Positions 48,801 to 60,800 of a stretch of DNA of 64,000 nucleotides are shown one piece after another. The stretch spans positions 35,351,648 through 35,415,647 of the forward strand of contig NC_092673.1 in assembly GCF_964355755.1 (NCBI RefSeq), in the 5' to 3' direction. Positions within the stretch are counted from its first letter, which is position 1; the number at the start of each line of letters is the position of its first letter. The position numbers and the translations under genes are program-made. This DNA is from Antedon mediterranea. Taxonomy: Eukaryota > Echinodermata > Crinoidea > Comatulida > Antedonidae. The notes below the pieces were generated by a model. It was not told where the DNA came from. It saw nothing but the letters and a program-made list of their open reading frames with translations, and did not search any database.

Positions 48801-51800
48801 CTGAACTTGTGCTGATGACTAGGGTTGGATTCGAACCCGTGGAAGCACCACGTATGGCACCACGTATGGCACCAATAGGATGAAAACTTGATATTTAAAA
48901 GAATAAGGGATAGTATCCCAGTGTTCTTATTATGTTAGGTTCTGTTGGTGACTTATTACGTGGTAATGTGGTGTTTCAGTTTATTACATTAGAACTCCTT
49001 TTTGGACATCCCTATTCAGAGGACACCCCTATTCAGAGGACATCCCTATTCAGAGGACACCCCTATTCAGAGGACACCCCTATTCAGAGGACACCCCTAT
49101 TCAGAGGACACCCCTATTCAGAGGACACCCCTATGCAGAGGACACCCCTATGCAGAGGACACCCCTATGCAGAGGACACCCCTATGCAGAGGACACCCCT
49201 ATGCAGAGGACACCCCTATGCAGAGGACACCCCTATTAAGGGGGCACTTACTCTTGAAATGAACGAAAGAAAAAGACAATATATGTTTTAACATTAGAGC
49301 AAACCCCTATAAAGGAGACACCCCTAAAGGAGACACCCCTATTAAGAAGCCCAAAAGATGCCCCCTTGTTGTACCTTTGTTTATCTTTCTATTGGCTATT
49401 GAATACCCAAAGCTCTTTACTAATAGAATAGTAGCATCATTATTATAATTACTTTTGGGACTTCTGCCAATATACGTTGCATATAATCTTGGCTAGGTTT
49501 TATCTTGTCAACTGCCATTATTAAGATTGTTACACATTGTAAGACCTAAAATCGGCTTCAGTTATTAGATGATAATAACCATATCATACAGTCCACACTA
49601 AAGCAGAAATTATTTTCCATCTGAAAACTTTACTGAAATTACTTTGTTTTATATACCTATATCAAGTCACAATATGTGCTGGCGTTCATCGTGTCAGGGT
49701 TAGTTTTCATGATAGCAACCTCCTTGCAAGTTTGAGGAAACTAGATGCAAATCACTTTTTTTCTATAAATCGTTTCTTTAATTAATGTGTTGGCAGACTA
49801 TTGGATTATACATCTTGTTCTTGCTGTTTACTTTTGGATTCCTAAAAGGCTTCTAATGATCCGTATATTTGCTTTATGGTTTACAGGAAATTACAAAAAG
49901 GTAAATTATATATTACGTCACTTAAGTCTGCTGTGCTCTGGTGGACAATAATTGAATTGAATTGGGATGATAGTTATAGTACTAATATTTTGTTTGTTCT
50001 TTTTGTATTTTTGGTTTCTGTTGGACCTTCTGCTTTTGAATTTCGTGTTCAGTGGTAAAATGTAAGTTAGGGTGGTCGACATCTTGTTTTGTTATTCTCT
50101 ATGTTCTAATACCCAGCATACTATAGTAACACTATTGCTAGTTCTACTTGCTAGTTCATTCACAAGGTTAAAGGTTATTTACACAGACAAGCGGTAACAG
50201 TAAGTGGAAAACGTGTAGCTTGTCCCACGTATAATATGTATCTATCCTCTGTGCTTTGTGTAACTGGTCATAAGGAATAACATAGATTCTAAATTTTTAT
50301 TACCGTTACAGCTCGTAAATTGACCTTTTACAGAGAGGATATTTTTTTACTATAAGATGTGACAAAAGCCTACACCACTAAACCCAACAAATATACTTGA
50401 AGCTCTCTTTCATTGCCATTTCCAGTTCTTCTGAAATTACCTACAGTGTGCTGCACCTGATGAAAGAATGAATCTTGATAACTCATCTCATTGGATATAC
50501 TTCCTCATCTTTCTTCTATTCTATTAAAACCATTTTAACTGACCAATATGTTGAATATTTTATTTAAGATTTTAAATTGTTTATTCTGTTATTTTCTGTT
50601 GTATGTCATTTTTATTCTTGGAATATGTTTAATTGTGTGCCTCTTCCTGTATGACTCATACTTGATATTAATTAATAATTATCTTATCAAAATATTCATA
50701 AAATGAACCTTTCCATTGTTTAACCTCATTCTTCTATTGCTATTTTGTTTAGGGTGGTTAATTTCAATAGTTCCTTTCTTCAATTAATTTTTCAAGTTAT
50801 TGTAATCTTGACATCTTGTTATTGATAACTTGATAACTTGCTTGGTCCATACTGTAAAATTACCTGTACAAATTAAGGTTTTTCTTTGTGGTTGTACTAG
50901 TTTTAGACACCCTTATTTAAGTGACACCCCTATTAAAAGAAAACAAACAAGGAGCACTATGTTTTAACATTATGGTCAAGCCCTATTCAGGGGACACATT
51001 AAGGGAACATTTTGTCCCCTTAATAGAAGTTCTATATATAATATGACAAAAATATACTAAATAAACTATCTTCTTTTGAGGTACAGACTGGTTTTATAAA
51101 ATATCAAGAAGGTGTCAAATCATGTTTATGACTTTTTACCTTAGCATAATCTGCAAAAAGTTATATGGCACAGTTCCAAAGATAAGCATAAACTTATGAC
51201 CAGTTTGATATTTAATATAATTATATGTTTTTCCTATTTGATATTAACATTTAGTAAATCTTTCTATCTTTTCTTGCAGATAAAATTTGGAAGGGAACGA
51301 GATGATACAGGTTCAGTATCGTCTGCGTCCGAGAGTGTTGATCCACCTATGAGGGCGCTACCTGATGAACCGATTGGTATAGGCATTCCAAAGTAAGTAC
51401 CTCATTTGGATATAATCCCATCTTACCACTAAAGTTATTCAGTGGGCTTAACCAAAGATTATCAGCAATAAATTTTCAGTACTGTATTTATAACTTGTCT
51501 GTGATACTGTGTAACACACAGGATGCAATTATTGTGATGTTCTTGTATACTATATGCCTGAAAACTCTATTTACCAGAGTACTCTATTAAAAAACTTAAA
51601 GTAGAGGATCATTTTCTGGTGTGATTATCTGGTAGGCACTACACAGTTGGCTGCCATGGCTGCGTAAATTGCCTATTAATCATTTTCTGGTGTGATTATC
51701 TGGTAAGCACTACACTGTTGGCTGCCATGGCTGCGTAAATTTCCTATTAATCTGAATTTCCTTAGTTTCCAGTTAAGCTTGAGGAATCGAATAAATACCT

Positions 51801-54800
51801 TTACCTTTTACATTTTTTTAGTAATGACGACATAAAGATATCAAACTCCAGTGATCATCTATCAAGCGTAAGTTATTTTTTTAATGATTCCAGAATCCAA
51901 ATATGATTATATCGATATACCTATACATGGATGTAATTGTGCTGAATTCACGATGAGCGGGACACCAATTTTTTTTTTGTTGCTTTGGGTTTTGAAATCA
52001 AATAAAATAAAACACTGCACCCTAGAAACTTCTAGTTCCCTGGAAGTACTATTATTATTTCTCTTACACACACACCTTTTTGAAAGTTAACTTTCTTGAA
52101 ACTCAAATATTGATAACCAAATCATCTCTCAACATAAAAATTGCCTTAGTACCCAAATTCTGTACTACTATTAGAAATGTATTCTAATCAGAATTGTAAG
52201 AAGACTTTTTTGCCCAGTGCAACAGCAAATTATATATAAAAACAAATCTACCTCTGGACGGTATCAACACCAATTTCAGTACGATACAATAACCTTGTGA
52301 TGATGTATTGTATGGACTTTATTTTCAAAGAAACTGCAGTTTTTTAAGAACTTCTTTTTAATTATCTACATTAAAACATTACTTTAACAAAATAATGATT
52401 TTATATACATTAAATCTAGCAAGCTGATTTGAGTCACTCTTCGATGTTTTTTAAAGTTTCCTGTTTGAATTAGTATTCACGATAATCATTGCCAAGAATG
52501 CTTCATTAAAATTTGTGTCTTATCTGATGCGTATGATGATGGACCATCACTGATAGTGGCTCCATTGCCATGTCGTAGCCACGCTATATCTGCATTGTAC
52601 TTACGACTGAACTGTAGCCATAATATTGCTACGCACTGTACCCATAAAAAAAAGCCATTTAATTTAGAGCTGAGAAAAAAACATGAAACGAGTGAAGAAG
52701 AGTTTTGTTTGCGTTGGAAAACCGTGGGTTAGTAAGCCATATTTTAATTTTTCAAAACAGAGCCCTGGACCAAATAAGGCCAAGCTGATCTCAAGAATGG
52801 CGAAGATGGGTCAACCTATGTTACCCTTATCATCTACTCCTGGTCAGGATAGCACAGATTCTGATGTAGAGGTACGTACATGCATACTTATTTTTGCATT
52901 GTTAATTAGTCATTGCAATATGTTTTCCAGAATTAGTCTTCTTTGATGCAGGTATAGATCTGTCCCAAATAGACCTTGTGTATGTATTCCAGAATTAGTC
53001 TTCTTTGATGCAGGTATAGATCTGTCCCTTAGTCTTCTTTGATGCAGGTATAGATCTGTCCCTTAGTCTTCTTTGATGCAGGTATAGATCTGTCCCTTAG
53101 TCTTCTTTGATGCAGGTATAGATCTGTCCCTTAGTCTTCTTTGATGCAGGTATAGATCTGTCCCTTAGTCTTCTTTGATGCAGGTATAGATCTGTCCCTT
53201 AGTCTTCTTTGATGCAGGTATAGATCTGTCCCTTAGTCTTCTTTGATGCAGGTATAGATCTGTCCCTTAGTCTTCTTTGATGCAGGTATAGATCTGTCCC
53301 TTAGTCTTCTTTGATGCAGGTATAGATCTGTCCCTTAGTCTTCTTTGATGCAGGTATAGATCTGTCCCTTAGTCTTCTTTGATGCAGGTATAGATCTGTC
53401 CCTTAGTCTTCTTTGATGCAGGTATAGATCTGTCCCTTAGTCTTCTTTGATGCAGGTATAGATCTGTCCCTTAGTCTTCTTTGATGCAGGTATAGATCTG
53501 TCCCTTAGTCTTCTTTGATGCAGGTATAGATCTGTCCCTTAGTCTTCTTTGATGCAGGTATAGATCTGTCCCTTAGTCTTCTTTGATGCAGGTATAGATC
53601 TGTCCCTTAGTCTTCTTTGATGTAGGTATAGATCTGTCCCTTAGTCTTCTTTGATGCAGGTATAGATCTGTCCCTTAGTCTTCTTTGATGCAGGTATAGA
53701 TCTGTCCCTTAGTCTTCTTTGATGCAGGTATAGATCTGTCCCTTAGTCTTCTTTGATGCAGGTATAGATCTGTCCCTTAGTCTTCTTTGATGCAGGTATA
53801 GATCTGTCCCTTAGTCTTCTTTGATGCAGGTATAGATCTGTCCCTTAGTCTTCTTTGATGCAGGTATAGATCTGTCCCTTAGTCTTCTTTGATGCAGGTA
53901 TAGATCTGTCCCTTAGTCTTCTTTGATGCAGGTATAGATCTGTCCCTTAGTCTTCTTTGATGCAGGTATAGATCTGTCCCTTAGTCTTCTTTGATGCAGG
54001 TATAGATCTGTCCCTTAGTCTTCTTTGATGCAGGTATAGATCTGTCCCTTAGTCTTCTTTGATGTAGGTATAGATCTGTCCCTTAGTCTTCTTTGATGCA
54101 GTGTATAGATCTGTCCCAAATAGACCTTGTGTATGTATTCCAGCAGACCCCTTTGATTTGTTTTAGTAGACACCTGTTTGTTGCTGTATGTTCAAGTAGA
54201 CCTGTGTGTGTTTCCCAGTAGACCGCTGTATGTTCCAATAGCCCCTGTATGTTCTAATAGACAACTGCGTGTTCTAGTAGATGCCAAGTATATTCAAGTT
54301 GACCACTGTATGTTCCAGTTGACCACGGTATGTTTCAGTTGACCACTGTATGTTCCAGTTGACCACTGTATTATGTTCCAATTGACCACTGTACTATGTT
54401 CCAGTTAACCTCTACAATTTCCAGTTGACCACTGTACTATGTTCCAGTTGACCCCTGTTTGTTTCACTGTATGTTAAAAAGGTAAGGGTAAAGGTATTTA
54501 TTATTGTCCTCAAGCTTAACTTGAAACTGAGGAAATTCAAATTATGCTCTCTACAGACCCACGCCAGCCAGCAGTGCAGCATCTACCAGATCGGCACACC
54601 AGGAGTGTCTTAGTATTCAGATATTTTGTTACAATTCCAATAGTTTTAGTTTTTCCATTTTGTTTGTAGAAGTTACTTTACTGCACAATTATCAACATTA
54701 TTACAATCGGTTTCTTCATATCAGATTGTTCATATAATACAATAAGGCTTTAAATCTATTTAATGTATATATTTTGAAGGTAATAGTTTCATTTGTGCTA

Positions 54801-57800
54801 TATGTGATCGTTACAAATTAAGTTGTAAATGTTAAGACGCTGCTGCTACAAGTTGAAGGTTAACTCCTGTACTGTCAAACGCGAGGTAACTTCATTGGAA
54901 CTATTCCAATATAGAAATATATTTCTTTTTTAATCGACGTAATACATTAAATAATTTTATAAATTCAATTAAATAAAGATTAAATTGACATCTATACATA
55001 TCCCCTTTCTCCTCTGTATAATTTACACGGGGGTTTTTATCGTTATTTCTCTGTTGATCGGATGTTAGAAATAAGCTTATATAAATTGGGTTTTACAGTT
55101 TATTGCATATAAATGTTTTACTTTGTGTTCTCTACCTGCTGTATGAGTAGTATTATTATATTCTTGATCGCTATGGATTATTCCATTCAGAGACACTACT
55201 TGGATAGTTGTATAAAATTGTTCCAGAATGAATTTTGTTCTAACAATTACTCAAAATGAAAAGTATTGCATAAAGAAATTTCACATGGCTTTGGCGTAGG
55301 GGAAAACATACATACATATATAATGTAATACATACATATTTGTAAATAAATGAGACTGCACCCCCTGACCCACCCCAGGTAAGGTTGATTTGAAGCACAT
55401 TCACCAATGTTCTGGATATGCCACCAACTAGTGTCATAGGTCACATGATAAGCTTCCTGTGGACATGGTTTCCATGCCAACCCATAGTCTAATGCTTTCT
55501 GTATTCTTGTTTGATCGTTTCTGGAAAATGTGTCCCAATTAATTATACTTTAAAATACCATTGGGCACTATTAGGTCTAAACAGAAGTTTAGTTTCAGTT
55601 TGTTTGTGCTTATCTTAAACATTTTGGACATACAGTTGCCATATTATATTTTACATACAGTATAATTATATTGAAATATAACAGTTAGTAGATTTTATCA
55701 ATTTTGCTAGCATGTAACTCTTTCACTAACTATTTATCTGTATGGGAAGTACTTAATTTGACTCGTAACAGTTCAAGGGAGAATCTGAGAGGTCTTCATT
55801 CATTTATAGGGCTTTCAACAAAGGTTTTAGTTATAGAATCCCTGATGAAGGAGTAATGTTTTCTTGGAATTTGTCAAAAGATTCCATTTGTAATTTAATT
55901 AACCTATGAGGGAAAGTCAACCCCCTTTTTTAATATGTAATTGAATTAGTTTTTTAAATTGCTTATAGAAGGGTTTAATATGTGAATTTTAGATAAAATC
56001 TTGTAAAAGAATGTAATACTAAGGCACTTGCTTTAATATATACTAGTAATTGATAAACATTAATAAATAGGATAGGACATTGTAAATTTTACATTCTATT
56101 CTATGGCTCTCTCTACACTGTCAAACTTTAGGTGACAAAAAAATGTGATGTGCATATATGGACATGATGATGTCAATATGACTACCATATTTGGGCATAT
56201 CACTACCATATTTGGGCACATATATATAATCAACATTTAATAATGTAGTGAGAAATTAGTTGATTTGAGGTCTCTTCCATTTGAAGCTGCTTTCCATTCT
56301 TTCCTTTGTAAAAACAAAAAATCCATTTCACATGCATAGTGTCTGCAGTCATATTAGTGTCACTTTGTGGAGTCACTGACAAATTATAGCAAAACCACAC
56401 CCCATGTTTTTATATTGCTTTATGATAAAAAGAAGCAATAAATAAATAATTTATATTTAAAACGAGGACACAATTGGCCTTTATCCAATGCCACATATAA
56501 TAGTTGTATTTTGTATAAAAATATGTTGGATTTTTTTTACTATTTTGTTGTAATGTTTTAATTTTCTGTTTGTTTAATGTGAAGCGAGTGCAAAGTCTGT
56601 TTAGGTTTTAGCCTATTCTCAATCCTGGTTATTATTCATTGGTGATCAAATAAATTCCGTCTCTCATCTAATCCTCTTCGGGCCTTTCAGTTTTTGCAAG
56701 TATCTATCTAAATTTGTGACTTTGCGACATAATTTGGAAATGATGGTTGCCAGCATGGTATGGATCATTCATGATCAATGTTGCCTTTTTGAGTAAACGT
56801 TCAGTGTACAAAGTACCAATAGAATGTTAGGGTATGCCTATGATTTATTTATTTATCTTTATCTTCATTGGAACAGCCGAGGTGACACCAAGCTATATGC
56901 AATATCGTGGAACAGCCGAGGGGACACCATGCTATATGCAATATCTTGGAACAGCCGAGGTGACACCAAGCTATATGCAATATCTTGGAACAGCCGAGGT
57001 GACACCAAGCTATATGCAATATCTTGGAACAGCCGAGGGGACACCATGCTATATGCAATATCTTGGAACAGCCGAGGTGACACCAAGCTATATGCAATAT
57101 CTTGGAACAGCCGAGGTGACACCAAGCTATATGCAATATCTTGGAACAGCCGAGGTGACACCATGCTATATGCAATATCTTGGAACAGCCGAGGTGACAC
57201 CAAGCTATATGCAATATCTTGGAACAGCCGAGGTGACACCAAGCTATATGCAATATCTTGGAACAGCCGAGGTGACACCAAGCTATATGCAATATCTTGG
57301 AACAGCCGAGGTGACACCATGCTATATGCAATATCTTGGAACAGCCGAGGGGACACCATGCTATATGCAATATCTTGGAATAGATAGAATAGATCTTTTC
57401 AGTGAGAAACAGCGACAGAAATATTGATCAATTCCCAATAATTCTTTTTTGATAATTTATAAATATTAATTTTCAGTAACCTGTTGCATTTACTTTTCAA
57501 TCATAAAATTACTAATTTCATGTCGGCATATAAATTTAACATTCAATTTACATGTTGTAAGTAATATATTTTACATAATAGAAATATTAGGAAGTCTAAG
57601 CACCCATTAACAGAAATTCATTTAAATCTATTATAAACATCTGTCCAAATTTAGTGACTTTCCATATTGAGTTTTCACCAAAATGGATTTTCAACTCAAA
57701 CTTTGTTGTAGATATTACATATCCCCTGAGATTGAAACACTAAATTTAGCTATAATGTACAAATTGTCAAAATAAGCAAGTTTTTTATTATAAATTTATT

Positions 57801-60800
57801 AAAAGCTTAATATAATCAATTATATTTCGTCTGTAAACATTTAAACAAATCAATTAATTTTATGTTTTTGCTTCTAATGAGATAATATACAATTTTTATT
57901 TGTAAATTTGATGTAAATTATTGTAAATAAGAGTGATGTATTTATATAATATGAATATTAAGTTATTAAAGTCCATTAATTACCATTTTATTATCTTCTA
58001 CTGTGCAAACTTTAAAATATTTTTTATTTATTACCTCTCATGGGACAATTAATAATTATTTAATAAATAAAGTAAAGTTATATACTAAAGAATAGTCTTG
58101 TTTAAGAAACTTACATTTATCATTGTGTGCAACATTTGGGTAACATTAATGTTTCTCGCATCTCATGGGAACACATATTATATATATATATATATATATT
58201 TAATTTTGACATGTCTAGATAATTTTAAATGCAATCAGAATTATTTACTAGTCTTATCTGTAAACTAAACACATTTTTAAATTGATTAATGTATGTCCAA
58301 TGACATGCGAGAATTGATTAATGTGTGTCCAGTGACATGCGAGTGAAAGTTAAATATAGACTTGAGGAACTATCACATCAAAATTGAATTGTCATGGCAA
58401 GATTTAATTAAAACTGGAGACGTTATTTAGAAACACATGTACTTTTCAGTCTGAGGGGTATACACACCATTTTATTACCGTAGTATAGTGGTTGGCGTGG
58501 ACAGCACTGGTGCAAGGAGGTACACATGTATATTCCTGCCTGAGGGCTATTCAGACTCTTAGTACTGTAGTTACTGCCTGGCCTAGGACAGCACTGGTGC
58601 AAGGAGGTACACATGTATATTCCTGCCTGAGGGCTATTCAGACTCTTAGTACCGTAGTTACTGCCTGGCCTAGGACAGCACTGGTGCAAGGAGGTACACA
58701 TGTATATTCCTGCCTGAGGGCTATTCAGACTCTTAGTACCGTAGTTACTGCCTGGCCTAGGACAGCACTGGTGCAAGGAGGTACACATGTCGTTGTTGTC
58801 GTCGTCTTCTGATAACTTGAAGGATCTTTCAAAGCATGTGACATTGTTTGCGTTTAAAGAATTTTATTCTAGAGGTCTTTTGTTTACATTCCCAAATTTG
58901 GTAAAGTATACCTAGATTTTTTTGTTATGTTTAAATTAATAGTTCTCTTTTGAACTTTAATTTATACGATTTTATCGATTTGATATTGGTCCATTGGAAA
59001 CTAGTGATACTGTTGCAAGTCATCAAATATAAATTTGCCTTTTTATTCCTAGATTTTTTATTTATTATGATAGCTAGCTTAAGACATATGTTTAGATTTT
59101 AACTATTTCATTGTGATTGATTTAAATTTTGTATGAAGAAATGTATATATTGTATTTATAATTGTACACTGCTTTAAATTTCCATTTTGGTGAACCACTT
59201 GACAGTGATTCATTTCACTTTTTGGTTAACAAGTCTTTTGTTTTGTATTTGTTCTTTTCTGATGAAATAAATGAAATTAATTTTGGAATTTCTTTTAGAT
59301 GCTGACGCCTGAACATAGACCTACAGACGTACAAGAAAACAAAGAAAATAGGAAGGAAAATGTTAGTAACTGTATTTTATTTTTTGTTCTAGGAGCATTC
59401 TCCTACTGAGATGACTGGACACACAGCACACATAGTAAATAAAAGGCCAGTCAGAGCTCCAAAGCCTGTCCCGAGGAATGGACATGTACCTGACCCTAGC
59501 CAGCTCAGTCATGGTCAACAGAACAATAATATGAGCCATGGTAAGTCTCGGACTGTGTCTGGCTTTTTTCGGTACTGGTCACAAATAGGCTAATCCAAAC
59601 TCTTAGTTTCGGAGAATAGATACAGTAATTTGGTTTGTCTTAAAACACATGCAAGTATGCATGAATTTTATTTTTATATTTTTTGTGAATGGGTTTAAAT
59701 AACTCATTAATTCAGATTCATTTCTACCACATTTTTTCAAATGCGCTGATATAACTGGATAATATTTAGTTTTTCCTTAGTCATTTGCGACCTTTAACCT
59801 CTGAGTCAGAAATGTCTTTATTTGTAGATATGTCTTACTCTTAAATTAGGGTAATACAGAGTTTGCAGAATGTGAGATAAACCCTTAGTAGTTGTTGCAC
59901 CTTAATTGAAAGGAAATATGTAGGGGGATTGATTGCATTTCAATATTAAGTTGTCGATTTAGAAACCTGAGATTTTTTCGCAAAATAATTTGTAATGCTG
60001 TCGGCCATTTTGTCGAAAACTATGGGAACTATATCAGAATTAGAAGAAGAATTGAATTATGAAAATAACTGGTTTCATGATGGTAAGTCCATGAAGAGTT
60101 AAACTGGCATTATGTGATATCTGATGCTTTGTTGGAATTTAAATGATATTTTTAAATTTCTAAAGCACAAGGGATTTCTCATAGCTGTTGTGGAAATCTG
60201 TACCAGTTGTGTACGTGTACTACAGTATATGTGCAACGTCACTGTAGGAGTTAAAATGTAGTGTTTCCTTTGTTTAATTCTCCACTTTCCTACAAATAAC
60301 TTGCTTAAAACTAAAGTAGTAAAGCAAATTCCATTTGATATATTTATAAACTTAATAAACATATATTTTGTTTGTTATATTCTAACGAATAAAAAGATTT
60401 ATTATGCAAAATACAACCACAGCCAACCAGTAAAGCAACATCCTTAAATGTTATCTTTCTTTCTTTAGCAGTTCATCCTCACCAGCAACAAATTGCTATT
60501 TACCAATCAAGGCCTCAGCTACAACAGCAGCAGCAGCAACAACAGCCACAGCCTCAAGCGCAGCCACCACCCTATGGTTACATGCAGGTACCTGCCGTAG
60601 TTCCTGACTTACCAGACCCTGGAGTTGATGTAATATCTGGACGGTTATTGAATCATAACCATGCAGGCTTAAATCACTTCAACTCATTCAAAAGCTTTTA
60701 ATTCTTGCAATGACTAGGATGCACAGTGATGCCATATGTCCTGGTATACACAAATTTTGTGCTAGAAAAGACATCTTGAATAGATGAAAAACATTGAACC

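Noticed and set aside
48932-49291. Repeat frame [11 protein letters not shown]
   Set aside because: Comes from the 17-bp array, which cycles through all frames.
56824-57427. Long 13-residue-repeat frames on both strands ([13 protein letters not shown] and others)
   Set aside because: A 39-bp minisatellite keeps four frames open at once. It lies in an FKBP15 intron with no independent promoter or splice signal.
58423-58812. Cys-rich repeat frame on the minus strand ([16 protein letters not shown])
   Set aside because: Artefact of the 87-bp tandem repeat. The opposite strand is open as well.
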